A stretch of DNA of 59,663 nt from HGM11788 sp964654945 (lineage in GTDB: Bacteria > Bacillota > Clostridia > Lachnospirales > CAG-274). Below are positions 17,446-25,975 of the stretch, in pieces. Position numbers and translations under genes: made by a program. Each line of letters opens with the position of its first letter. Positions within the stretch are counted from its first letter, which is position 1. The stretch lies in NCBI GenBank assembly GCA_964654945.1, contig CAZZLN010000006.1:1-59663 (forward strand), read 5' to 3'. Below the pieces are notes generated by a model. The model did not search any database and had not been told where the DNA came from. It saw only the letters and a list, made by a program, of their open reading frames with translations.

Positions 17446-20400
17446 ATGTATGATAAGGTAAGCACAAATCTCAATTTTGTGGAAAGAGAAAAAGAGATTT
17501 TAGGCTTCTGGAAGGAAAACGACATTTTCGGTCAGTCAATTAAAGCAAGAGAAAACTGTCCTGTATTCACATTTTATGATGGTCCTCCTACTGCAAATGG
17601 CAGACCTCATATAGGACATATTTTAACAAGAGTTATCAAGGATTTAATTCCAAGATATAAAACAATGAAAGGCTACAAGGTTTTAAGAAAAGCAGGCTGG
17701 GATACTCATGGTCTGCCTGTGGAGCTTGAAGTTGAAAAACAGCTTGGTATCAGCGGCAAGCCTCAGATTGAAGATTATGGCGTAGAGCCATTTATTAAAA
17801 AATGCAAGGATTCTGTGTTTACTTATGAATCTCTTTGGAGAGAAATGAGTGACAGGGTTGGTTTTTGGGCTGATATGGACGACCCTTATGTTACCTATCA
17901 CAACAACTATATTGAATCAGTGTGGTGGGCATTAAAACAGATTTGGGATAAGGGACTTTTATACAAGGGTCATAAAATTGTGCCTTATTGCCCAAGATGC
18001 GGTACTGCACTTTCTTCTCACGAAGTAGCGCAAGGCTACAAGAATGTTAAAGAAACATCTTGTATCTGTCGTTTTAAGGTTAAAAATGAAGAAAATACTT
18101 ATTTCCTTGCATGGACAACTACTCCTTGGACACTTCCATCAAATGTTGCACTTTGTGTAAATGGTGCTGAAAACTACTCTAAGGTAAAGTCTAATGACGG
18201 AAAAATTTATATTATGGCTGAAGCTTTGCTTGATGAAATATTAAAAGACGGCTATGATGTAATAGAAACCTATAAGGGTCAGGATTTAGTGTATACTGAA
18301 TATGAGCCGTTATTTGACTATGCCAAGCCTGATAAAAAGTGTTATTTTGTAACTGCTGACCCTTATGTAACATTAACAGACGGTACCGGCATTGTTCATA
18401 TTGCTCCTGCATTTGGCGAGGACGATGCTAAGGTAGGCAAAGATTATAACCTTCCGTTTGTTCAGCTTGTAAATGAACAGGGCTGCTTTACAGAAGAAGT
18501 TGAAGGACTTTCAGGGGTATTTGTAAAAGACGGTGACAAGGAAATTTTAAACAGACTTGAAAAATCAGGCAAGCTTTTTGCTGCAATTCCTTTTGAGCAT
18601 GACTATCCTTTCTGTTGGAGATGTGACACTCCTCTCCTTTATTATGCAAGAGATACATGGTTTATTGCAATGACAAAGGTAAGAGATCAGTTATTAAAAA
18701 ATAACAACACTGTAAACTGGATGCCTGATAATATTAAGACAGGCAGATTTGGAAACTTCCTTGAAAATGTTATTGACTGGGGTCTTTCAAGAGAAAGATA
18801 CTGGGGTACTCCTCTCCCTATATGGGAATGTAAATGCGGTCACAGACACGCAATAGGCTCTATTGAAGAATTAAAGAGTATGAGTGACAACTGCCCTGAT
18901 GATATTGAACTTCACAAGCCGTATATTGATGCTGTTGAACTTAACTGTCCTAAGTGCGGAGGAAAGATGCACAGAGTAACAGAAGTTATTGACTGCTGGT
19001 TTGACTCAGGCTCAATGCCTTTTGCACAGTGGCATTATCCTTTTGAAAACAAGGAAATTTTTGATGAAAATTATCCTGCTGATTTTATTTCAGAGGCTAT
19101 TGACCAGACAAGAGGCTGGTTCTACACATTAATGGCTATTTCTACTCTTATTTTTGACAAGAGTCCATATAAAAATGTTATAGTTTTAGGTCATGTTCAG
19201 GATAAGGATGGCAGAAAAATGTCTAAGCATTTAGGTAATGTTGTTGACCCTTGGACTGTTCTTGACAATCAGGGTGCTGATGCAGTCAGATGGTATTTCT
19301 ATGCTAATTCTGCCCCATGGCTTCCTAACAGGTTTGATGAAAAGAATGTAAATGAATATCAGAGAAAGTTTATGGGTACTCTTTGGAATACTTATGCTTT
19401 CTTTGTGCTCTATGCTAATATAGATAACTTTAACCCAATGGATTATAAGCTTGAATACAGCAAGCTTCCTCCAATGGATAAGTGGATTTTATCAAAGCTT
19501 AACACTCTTGTTAAGTATGTTGATGAAAGCCTTGACAAATACAAGATTACAGAATCCGCAAGAGCAATGGCTGATTTTGTAGATGAGCTTTCAAACTGGT
19601 ATGTAAGACGTTCAAGAGAAAGATTTTGGGGCAAAGATATGCCGCAGGATAAGATAAACGCATATATGACATTATATACTGTTCTTACTGCTATGGCTAA
19701 GCTTTCTGCACCATTCACACCATTTATGGCAGAAAATATGTATCAAAATCTTGTCAGAAAAGTTGACCCTTCAGCTCCTCAGTCAGTTCATCTTTGCAGC
19801 TTCCCTGAAGTCAACGAAGAAATGATTGATGCTAAGCTTGAACACAATATGGATCTTGTATTATCTGTTGTTGTGGCAGGGCGTGCTGCAAGAAATACTG
19901 CAAATATAAAGAACAGACAGCCAATTGGAAATATGTATGTTAAGGCAGACAAAATACTTGATGAAGAATATTTCGACATTATTCTTGATGAGCTTAATGT
20001 TAAAAATGTTGAGTTTGTTGATGATATAAGTAAGTTTACAAGCTACAGCTTTAAGCCCCAGTTAAGAACTCTGGGAAGAAAATACGGAAAGCTTGTTCCA
20101 GCAATTGGTGAATATCTTAAAACCAATGACGGCAATACTCTTATGAATGAATTAAAGACCAATGGAGTTATTAAGTTCAATATTGACGGTACGGATATTG
20201 AGCTTTCTGAAGATGATGTTCTTACAGAAACTGCACAGGCGGATGGCTATGTAGCAGAAAGTGATAAGTCAACTACTGTTGTATTATCAACAGAGCTTAC
20301 ACCTGAGCTTATTGAAGAAGGCTTTGTAAGAGAGCTTATTTCAAAAATTCAGACAATGAGAAAAGAAGCTGATTTTGAGGTTCTTGACAGAATTAAGGTT

Positions 20401-20562
20401 GGCTACAAGGGTAATGACAATATTGCCAGGATATTTACAGACAACAGTGAGTCTATTTCTTCTGATGTACTTGCAGATGAAATCAGCGAGGGTGAATTTG
20501 GCTATAGCAAGGAATGGAATATCAACGGTGAAAAGGTTACACTTTCTGTTGAAAAATTATAA
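17446..20562 (+). CDS. ileS: Isoleucyl-tRNA synthetase
   Basis: Charges tRNA-Ile. The class I synthetase of 1038 residues has HIGH as GRPHIGH near residue 50 and KMSKS as GRKMSKH (about 589-595, Ser to His in the last position). The editing (CP1) domain has the WTTTPWTLPSN block and a C-terminal anticodon-binding region. KMSKH at this position is common in the eukaryote-like (IleS2-type) lineage. I infer that lineage from this and from the long C-terminal end VRELISKIQTMRKEADFEV. The ATG at 17446 has GGAGG seven bases upstream, so earlier in-frame codons inside the terminator are not used. Regulated by the Ile T-box. Confidence 0.95.
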   Translation: MYDKVSTNLNFVEREKEILGFWKENDIFGQSIKARENCPVFTFYDGPPTANGRPHIGHILTRVIKDLIPRYKTMKGYKVLRKAGWDTHGLPVELEVEKQLGISGKPQIEDYGVEPFIKKCKDSVFTYESLWREMSDRVGFWADMDDPYVTYHNNYIESVWWALKQIWDKGLLYKGHKIVPYCPRCGTALSSHEVAQGYKNVKETSCICRFKVKNEENTYFLAWTTTPWTLPSNVALCVNGAENYSKVKSNDGKIYIMAEALLDEILKDGYDVIETYKGQDLVYTEYEPLFDYAKPDKKCYFVTADPYVTLTDGTGIVHIAPAFGEDDAKVGKDYNLPFVQLVNEQGCFTEEVEGLSGVFVKDGDKEILNRLEKSGKLFAAIPFEHDYPFCWRCDTPLLYYARDTWFIAMTKVRDQLLKNNNTVNWMPDNIKTGRFGNFLENVIDWGLSRERYWGTPLPIWECKCGHRHAIGSIEELKSMSDNCPDDIELHKPYIDAVELNCPKCGGKMHRVTEVIDCWFDSGSMPFAQWHYPFENKEIFDENYPADFISEAIDQTRGWFYTLMAISTLIFDKSPYKNVIVLGHVQDKDGRKMSKHLGNVVDPWTVLDNQGADAVRWYFYANSAPWLPNRFDEKNVNEYQRKFMGTLWNTYAFFVLYANIDNFNPMDYKLEYSKLPPMDKWILSKLNTLVKYVDESLDKYKITESARAMADFVDELSNWYVRRSRERFWGKDMPQDKINAYMTLYTVLTAMAKLSAPFTPFMAENMYQNLVRKVDPSAPQSVHLCSFPEVNEEMIDAKLEHNMDLVLSVVVAGRAARNTANIKNRQPIGNMYVKADKILDEEYFDIILDELNVKNVEFVDDISKFTSYSFKPQLRTLGRKYGKLVPAIGEYLKTNDGNTLMNELKTNGVIKFNIDGTDIELSEDDVLTETAQADGYVAESDKSTTVVLSTELTPELIEEGFVRELISKIQTMRKEADFEVLDRIKVGYKGNDNIARIFTDNSESISSDVLADEISEGEFGYSKEWNINGEKVTLSVEKL

Positions 20563-20573
20563 TTAAACAATAC

Positions 20574-20601
20574 GGGACACTTAATCAGTGTCCCTGTTTT
20601 A
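20574..20601 (+). terminator. ileS terminator
   Basis: GGGACACT and AGTGTCCC form an 8-bp stem with a 5-nt loop, followed by TGTTTTATG. It lies 11 nt after the ileS stop. Confidence 0.75.
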
Positions 20602-20624
20602 TGAAAAGCAATTAAACTAAAGTT

Positions 20625-20674
20625 AAAAAGGGTAAATTAATGTATAAAAAGGGTAAATTAATGTATAAAAAGGG
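20625..20674 (+). repeat. Tandem 21-bp repeat carrying start-like signals ahead of the amylase
   Basis: Two perfect copies of a 21-bp unit, AAAAAGGGTAAATTAATGTAT (20625-20645 and 20646-20666), and the first eight bases of a third. Each unit contains an RBS-like AAAGGG and an ATG in suitable spacing. From the first ATG (20640) an open frame of about 25 codons runs across the amylase start codon. Confidence 0.8.
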
Positions 20675-20686
20675 GTGGTTATTTTT

Positions 20687-22774
20687 ATGGAAAGGCAAAA
20701 CTATATTGACAGACTGATGCTTTTATCAAGTCTTGATTTTAACTATCTGAATATTGATGCCATTTTTTCTGATGAAACCGAAAACTACAGAGAACCTGCT
20801 GTGCCAAAGGTAGGCAAAAAAATTACAATTAAAATAAGAGTGGGCAAGGATAACGTTGATGAAGTATATATTGTCACACAAAACAGTACTATAAAAATGA
20901 GCAAAATTTCTACGAAGGGCAGAGTAGATTTTTATGGCGGAAGCTTTAAAATTGAAAACAGTGAACCTTTAAATTATTATTTCAGAATTGAAAAAGATAA
21001 CAGACATTATTATTATAATAAACAAGGTATAACAAAAGAGGTCAACACAGATTTCAGCTTTATTATAATACCCGAATTTGAAACACCTGACTGGGCAAAG
21101 GGTGCGGTTATGTATCAGATTTATGTTGACAGGTTTTATAATGGTGATAAAACAAATGATGTTGTTGACAATGAATATGCCTATTTAGGTGTTACTTCAA
21201 AACAGGTTAAGGATTGGAATTCACCTGTTGAAAATCTTGATGTATGCAATTTTTATGGCGGTGATTTGCAGGGTGTCCTTGATAAAATGGACTATCTTTC
21301 AGAGCTTGGAATAGATGTTATTTATTTCAATCCTGTTTTTGTATCTCCAAGTAATCATAAATATGATATTCAGGACTATGATAATATTGATCCTCATTAC
21401 GGAGTTATTGTTAAAGACGGAGGCAATCCTCTGCCAAAAGACTGCAAAGACAATACAGAAGCAACAATGTATATGATAAGAACTACTGAAAAGGAAAACC
21501 TTGATAAAAGCAATGCGCTTTTTGCAAAGCTTGTTGAAATTGCCCATTCAAAAGGAATAAAAATTATTCTTGACGGTGTTTTTAATCACTGCGGTGCATT
21601 TAACAAATGGCTTGACAGAGAGGGCTTTTATTACAGAAACGGCTATCCTTATGGAGCATATCAGGCTGAACAGAGCAAATATCATAATTTCTTTAAATGG
21701 CATGGTGGTCATTGGCCCGGGAATGAAAGCTATGACGGCTGGTGGGCTCATTCAAATCACCCAAAACTTAACTATGAAAATTCAAAGGAATTATATGAAT
21801 ATATTATAAATGTAGGAAAAAAATGGGTTTCTGCTCCTTATAATGCTGACGGCTGGAGGCTTGATGTTGCAGCAGATTTAGGTTCAAGCAAAGAATTTAA
21901 TATGCAGTTTTGGAGAAATTTCAGAAAGGCAGTTAAAGAGGCAAATCCTGATGCAATTATTCTTGCAGAACATTATGGCGACCCTAAGGACTGGCTAATG
22001 GGCGACCAGTGGGATACTGTTATGAACTATGATGCCTTTATGGAGCCTATTACATGGTTTTTAACAGGCATGGAAAAACACAGTGAGCAATATAATCAGA
22101 ATAAATATAATAATGCTGCTGATTTTGAAGCATCTATGCGTTATTTTACATCACGCTTTTCAAATCAGAGTCTTATGGTTTCGATGAATGAGCTTTCTAA
22201 CCATGACCATTCACGTTTTCTAACAAGAACAAACAAAAAATCAGGACGTTTGTGTAATATGGGAGCAGAAGAAGCTGACACAGATGTAAACATAGCTGTA
22301 ATGAGAGAAGCAATTACATTTCAGATGACTTGGGTTGGCGCACCTACAATATATTATGGTGATGAGGTCGGTATGACAGGCTGGACAGACCCTGACAACA
22401 GAAGACCTTTCCCTTGGGGAAATGAAAATACTGATATTTTGGAATTTTATAAAAAGCTTATTTCAATTCATAAAAGCTCATCAGCTTTTTCAACAGGCTC
22501 TACTGATTATCTTTATATGGATTATGGAATTATATGTTATGGAAGATGGAATAAAAAAGATAAATTTGTAGTAATATTAAACAATAATGAAGCAGAAAAA
22601 GAAATAGCCGTACCTGTATGGAGATTAGATGTTGATGATAATACTATTATGTCGGTTATTGTCAAGTCTGATTATAACAGCTGGATAATAGGCGGCGGCA
22701 GCTATATTGTAAGAAACGGATGCTTCAGAATAAAGGTAAGAGGATATGGCTGTTGTGTAATAAAAAATTCCTAA
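20687..22774 (+). CDS. GH13 alpha-amylase family glycosidase (neopullulanase/cyclomaltodextrinase-like)
   Basis: Intracellular alpha-glucan hydrolase of 695 residues without a signal peptide. An N-terminal beta domain (about 30-130) precedes the catalytic barrel. The four GH13 conserved regions are visible: DGVFNHCG (I), GWRLDVAAD with the nucleophile Asp (II), ILAEHYGD with the acid/base Glu (III) and LSNHDHSR with the transition-state Asp (IV). QIYVDRFYNGD near 145 is typical of the neopullulanase/maltogenic amylase group. It probably degrades maltodextrins or glycogen and could work with glgB at 39.6 kb. ATG 20687 is chosen because GGGGTGG lies eight bases before it. Confidence 0.85.
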   Translation: MERQNYIDRLMLLSSLDFNYLNIDAIFSDETENYREPAVPKVGKKITIKIRVGKDNVDEVYIVTQNSTIKMSKISTKGRVDFYGGSFKIENSEPLNYYFRIEKDNRHYYYNKQGITKEVNTDFSFIIIPEFETPDWAKGAVMYQIYVDRFYNGDKTNDVVDNEYAYLGVTSKQVKDWNSPVENLDVCNFYGGDLQGVLDKMDYLSELGIDVIYFNPVFVSPSNHKYDIQDYDNIDPHYGVIVKDGGNPLPKDCKDNTEATMYMIRTTEKENLDKSNALFAKLVEIAHSKGIKIILDGVFNHCGAFNKWLDREGFYYRNGYPYGAYQAEQSKYHNFFKWHGGHWPGNESYDGWWAHSNHPKLNYENSKELYEYIINVGKKWVSAPYNADGWRLDVAADLGSSKEFNMQFWRNFRKAVKEANPDAIILAEHYGDPKDWLMGDQWDTVMNYDAFMEPITWFLTGMEKHSEQYNQNKYNNAADFEASMRYFTSRFSNQSLMVSMNELSNHDHSRFLTRTNKKSGRLCNMGAEEADTDVNIAVMREAITFQMTWVGAPTIYYGDEVGMTGWTDPDNRRPFPWGNENTDILEFYKKLISIHKSSSAFSTGSTDYLYMDYGIICYGRWNKKDKFVVILNNNEAEKEIAVPVWRLDVDDNTIMSVIVKSDYNSWIIGGGSYIVRNGCFRIKVRGYGCCVIKNS

Positions 22775-22794
22775 AGGCAAAAATGGTGAGTACA

Positions 22795-23325
22795 ATGGAT
22801 TTTTTCGGTCATTTAAAAACAATTACAAAACACAGGCATATGGTCATATATCACTGCTTTAAGGCAGGTATATTTTTTCAGGGATTGAAGCACGATTTGT
22901 CTAAATACTCCCCAACTGAATTTATTGAGGGTATAAAGTATTATCAGGGCACAAGGAGTCCAAATGAAAAAGCAAGAGAGCTTAACGGATGTTCTCTTGC
23001 CTGGATGCACCATAAAGGCAGAAACAGGCATCATTTTGAATACTGGAGAGATATTAATATTAAAACAGGAAAATATGAGCCTGTTAAAATGCCCCTTAAA
23101 TATGTTATAGAAATGTTCTGCGACAGAGTTGCGGCAAGCAAAATATATGGAAAAAATAAATATAATGACAGCTATGCCCTAAACTATTTTCTTAATAAAA
23201 AAGGAGAAAGAGAAATTCATCCCGAAACAAGTGAGCTTCTTGAAAGGCTGTTGAGAATGTTAGCCGAAAAGGGCGAAGACGAAACCTTCAGATATATAAG
23301 AAAACTAAGGAGGGTGAGCAAATGA
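22795..23325 (+). CDS. DUF5662 family protein
   Basis: Protein of 176 residues from a family of unknown function (DUF5662, sometimes mislabelled catalase). Family motifs include HLKTITKHRH, GLKHDLSKYSPTEFIEG, YYQGTRSPNEKARE and WMHHKGRNRHHFEYW. The repeated His/Asp residues (HDLSKYS, HHKGRNRHH) look like an HD-type metal site. The start is placed at 22795 because GGTGAG lies four bases before it, and an alternative ATG at 22783 has no proper RBS. Its stop overlaps the next start (ATGA), so the DUF4250 gene is translationally coupled. Confidence 0.75.
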   Translation: MDFFGHLKTITKHRHMVIYHCFKAGIFFQGLKHDLSKYSPTEFIEGIKYYQGTRSPNEKARELNGCSLAWMHHKGRNRHHFEYWRDINIKTGKYEPVKMPLKYVIEMFCDRVAASKIYGKNKYNDSYALNYFLNKKGEREIHPETSELLERLLRMLAEKGEDETFRYIRKLRRVSK

Positions 23326-23495
23326 TACCCAAAGACCCTATAATGCTTTTAAGCTTTGTAAATACTCAGCTAAGAGATAATTATTCATCCCTTGAAGAAT
23401 TTTGCAGAGCCTTTAATACAGATATTAATAATATAACAAAAAGCCTTAATACAGTTAATTATTTTTATGACAGAAGCCTTAATCAATTTAAGTAA
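23322..23495 (+). CDS. DUF4250 family small protein
   Basis: 57-residue protein with the family opening MIPKDPIMLLSFVNTQLRD followed by YSSLEEFC. Members are widespread in gut Clostridia and have no known function. RBS AAGGAGGGTGAG is strong. The ATGA overlap with the upstream gene indicates an operon with DUF5662. The helical pattern in residues 20-45 suggests a small helix-turn-helix-like fold, but no partner is known. Confidence 0.8.
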   Translation: MIPKDPIMLLSFVNTQLRDNYSSLEEFCRAFNTDINNITKSLNTVNYFYDRSLNQFK

Positions 23496-23567
23496 TCCTG
23501 TATAAAATATAAAATTTAGTAAATTATATATTTATAGCTTAAAGATAAACATAAAGGAGTTATAAAT

Positions 23568-23828
23568 ATGGAAACACTAAAGGTATCATCTTCTTCACAG
23601 CCTAAATCTGTTGCAGGTGCAATTGCTGCAATACTCAGAAGCAACAATGCTGCAGAAATATTTACAATAGGTGCAGGAGCTGTAAATCAGACTGTAAAAT
23701 CTATAGCTATTGCAAGAGGATATGTTGCACCAAATGGAATTGAGCTTGTATGTATACCTGCATTTTCACAGGCAGAAGTTGAGGGAGAAATGAAAACTGG
23801 TATAAGATTTATAGTTACACAAAGATAG
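23568..23828 (+). CDS. spoVS: Stage V sporulation protein S
   Basis: 86-residue AlbA-fold sporulation protein. The sequence follows SpoVS throughout: LKVSSSSQPKSVAGAIAAIL, AAEIFTIGAGAVNQTVK, IAIARGYVAPNGIELVCIPAF. In Bacillus it is needed for spore coat assembly and for passing later stages of sporulation. Its biochemical role is unclear. RBS AAAGGAG precedes the ATG. Monocistronic, convergent with rpsR. Confidence 0.95.
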   Translation: METLKVSSSSQPKSVAGAIAAILRSNNAAEIFTIGAGAVNQTVKSIAIARGYVAPNGIELVCIPAFSQAEVEGEMKTGIRFIVTQR

Positions 23829-23829
23829 A

Positions 23830-23868
23830 AACAAAAAAGCTGCTGCACAATGCAACAGCTTTTATTAT
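23830..23868. terminator. Bidirectional terminator between spoVS and rpsR
   Basis: AAGCTGCTGCA (23837-23847) pairs with TGCAACAGCTT (23851-23861), with A-rich and T-rich flanks on either side. It lies between the convergent spoVS and rpsR stops. Confidence 0.75.
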
Positions 23869-23878
23869 TGTAAGAAAA

Positions 23879-24109
23879 TTATTCCTGAATATATGGTAAG
23901 ATTGCAACGTGTCTTGCTCTCTTGATTGCAGTAGTTAATAATCTCTGATGCTTAGCACAGTTACCGGTAATTCTTCTAGGAAGAATTTTGCCTCTTTCAG
24001 AAACAAATCTACGCAACTTAGCTACATCCTTGTAATCAATTGAAGTTACCTTATCAACACAGAAAGCACAAACCTTTTTCTTTCTGCGGCCACGCTTTTT
24101 ATTAATCAT
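23879..24109 (-). CDS. rpsR: 30S ribosomal protein S18
   Basis: 76-residue small-subunit protein that binds 16S rRNA as a pair with S6. It has an RRKKKVCAFC start with Cys residues typical of Zn-form S18, DYKDVAKLRRFVSERGKILPRRITGNCAKHQRLLTTAIKRARH, and the usual end. Last gene of the conserved rpsF-ssb-rpsR operon. Confidence 0.96.
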   Translation of the reverse strand: MINKKRGRRKKKVCAFCVDKVTSIDYKDVAKLRRFVSERGKILPRRITGNCAKHQRLLTTAIKRARHVAILPYIQE

Positions 24110-24175
24110 AGTTAAAACCTCCTTGCTTTAGATTTTACAGACAAAAAATATTGTCAGAAATTCTACATCTCTAAA

Positions 24176-24631
24176 TTAAAATGGTAAATCCTCGTCATCT
24201 GTACTGTCATCAATACTATAGAAGCCTTCAGGCTGAGAATTATTTTTAGGAGCTGATGAAGCAGGTGTAAATCCGCTATTTGAGGCGGATGCTTCTCTTT
24301 CTGCCTTGCTTTCAACAAACTCAAAACCATCTACAACTATATCAGTTGTATATCTCTTATTGCCCTGCTGGTCAGTATATTCACCGGTCTGAATTCTGCC
24401 TGTTATAGCAATTCTGTTACCCTTTTTGAAAAACCTGCCAATATTTTCGCCTCTTACACCAAAACATACACAATTTAAGAAATCGACAGTTTTTTCGCCC
24501 TCGTTTCTGTTTCTTGAGTATGGTCTGTCAACTGCTACAGAAAATCTGCATATAGCCATAGGCTCGGCACTCTGAGTATATCTGACTTCGGGATCTCTGG
24601 CTAAACGACCAATTAATATAACCTTATTCAT
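24176..24631 (-). CDS. ssb: Single-stranded DNA-binding protein
   Basis: Replicative SSB of 151 residues. The OB-fold (about 1-110) starts MNKVILIGRLARDPEVRYTQ. The linker is Ser/Pro/Asn rich and the acidic tip DDEDLPF at the C terminus is the partner-binding tail. Middle gene of rpsF-ssb-rpsR with short gaps on both sides. Confidence 0.96.
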   Translation of the reverse strand: MNKVILIGRLARDPEVRYTQSAEPMAICRFSVAVDRPYSRNRNEGEKTVDFLNCVCFGVRGENIGRFFKKGNRIAITGRIQTGEYTDQQGNKRYTTDIVVDGFEFVESKAEREASASNSGFTPASSAPKNNSQPEGFYSIDDSTDDEDLPF

Positions 24632-24649
24632 AAAGAATCCCTCCTCGGA

Positions 24650-24940
24650 TTATGCTTCTTCCTGAGCAACAATTAAATAACGAAGAACGTTTTCTTTAAT
24701 ACGCATACGGCTTTCAATTTCAGCCGGAGCAGTTGGCTCTGCACTGAAAGAGATGAAGCTGTAGAAACCTTCGTTTACCTTATTAATTTCGTAAGCAAGT
24801 CTGCGTTTACCCCATTCGTCAACATTATCAACAGTACCGCCAAATCTCTCAATAAGAGCCTTTACAGCGTCTTTTTCTGCAGTTAATGCTTCCTCATCTA
24901 ATAATGGGGATAAAACTAAAGCTAATTCATACTTTTTCAT
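24650..24940 (-). CDS. rpsF: 30S ribosomal protein S6
   Basis: 96-residue ribosomal protein that binds 16S rRNA with S18. It shows MKKYELALVLSPLLDEE, the conserved block DEWGKRRLAYEINKVNEGFY, and IKENVLRYLIV. The start is the ATG at 24940, which follows the RBS AGGAGG. A longer frame upstream lacks support. The region above contains hairpin-forming GC-rich sequence (about 24962-24990), the place where the S6:S18 feedback element often sits. Confidence 0.95.
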   Translation of the reverse strand: MKKYELALVLSPLLDEEALTAEKDAVKALIERFGGTVDNVDEWGKRRLAYEINKVNEGFYSFISFSAEPTAPAEIESRMRIKENVLRYLIVAQEEA

Positions 24941-25149
24941 TATTTGCACCTCCTTTTGGACTTTGGCCCTTGCCGCTTTTAGCAAGAGCAAGGATGTGTA
25001 CACATTAGCACACGAAAAGTATTGTACCACAATTAGTTTTTATTGTCAATAATTTTTACCAAAATCATATTAAAATCTGCAATTTGACGAAAACTGCATA
25101 AATTATGAATAACAAACAGAAATAATCAACAATTTATAATAAAGAAAAA

Positions 25150-25782
25150 TTATGCAAATAAATCAAAGGCTTCACCTATTGGCTTTGACTTAATATTTAT
25201 ATTTTCTCCGTCATATCGGAAATTCAGCTCACCTGCATACAGAGCTGTCATAACGCCTCTTTTGTGCTTAAACTGCGGATTGTATTTTGTATCGCCGTAA
25301 AGGGGATAACCTATATTTGCAAACTGCACTCTTATTTGATGATGTCTGCCTGTTATAAGATTTATTTTAACAAGAGTCATATTATTTATGTATTTAATAG
25401 GAGTATATTCAAGTATGGCAAGCTTTGCTCCAATGTTTCCTTTATTTACAACCTTTGTAATATTTTGTCTTTGGTTTTTAAAAAGATAGTTTTCAAGCTT
25501 TCCGCCGTTTTTTATTTCACCGCAGACTACTGCGTAATATATTTTGTTTAATTTATGTTCCTGCACAAGCTGACTAAGCCTTAAAGCACTATTTTTGTTT
25601 TTTGCAAAAAGTGTAATACCTCCAACAGGTCTGTCAAGCCTTGTTATAACATAGGCAGTATTTTTTATATATTCCTCAACTTCTTTAAGAAGTGATTTTA
25701 CTCCTGAATTGTCCTCCTGAACAGGCTTTCCCCTTTCTTTTAAAACGATTATTAAATTTTTATTTTCATATAATATATTCAT
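25150..25782 (-). CDS. RluA-family RNA pseudouridine synthase
   Basis: About 210-residue pseudouridine synthase of the RluA/RluC/RluD group without the N-terminal S4 domain. The catalytic Asp lies in VITRLDRPVGGITLFAKN (about 48-65), followed by the family blocks YYAVVCGEI, VKINLITGRHHQIRVQFA and GYPLYGDTKYN. The short length suggests a single-domain RluA-type enzyme acting on rRNA or tRNA. ATG 25782 is chosen over one at 25803 because GAGG lies eight to twelve bases before it. Divergent from spoIIE. Confidence 0.85.
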   Translation of the reverse strand: MNILYENKNLIIVLKERGKPVQEDNSGVKSLLKEVEEYIKNTAYVITRLDRPVGGITLFAKNKNSALRLSQLVQEHKLNKIYYAVVCGEIKNGGKLENYLFKNQRQNITKVVNKGNIGAKLAILEYTPIKYINNMTLVKINLITGRHHQIRVQFANIGYPLYGDTKYNPQFKHKRGVMTALYAGELNFRYDGENINIKSKPIGEAFDLFA

Positions 25783-25875
25783 AGCAAATACCTCATTTAA
25801 CAAGTTAATTTACCCACGATGTATACAAGGCTTGAGGGTGTTTAAATTAGTATTTATTTAAGTATAACATCATTT

Positions 25876-25937
25876 TGTCAAAATTTATATAAATTTTTTT
25901 GGAATAACAAAATTTACTTCGACAAATTAAATATAAC
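25876..25937 (+). promoter_or_regulatory. spoIIE promoter region with Spo0A-box-like sites
   Basis: A perfect inverse Spo0A core box TTCGACA (25918-25924) sits about 8 bp before a possible -10, TATAAC (25932-25937), overlapping the -35 position. A second near match, TGTCAAA, lies at 25876-25882. Spo0A boxes over the -35 of a vegetative-type promoter are how spoIIE is activated in Bacillus, so the placement fits. Confidence 0.55.
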
Positions 25938-25975
25938 CTCTCTATTATAATTTTTTGTGTAAGGAGGTTTTACTA

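Noticed and set aside
23830..24160. Attachment site or insertion next to rpsR
   Set aside because: The region is fully explained by a terminator and the conserved rpsF-ssb-rpsR operon; no direct repeats are seen.
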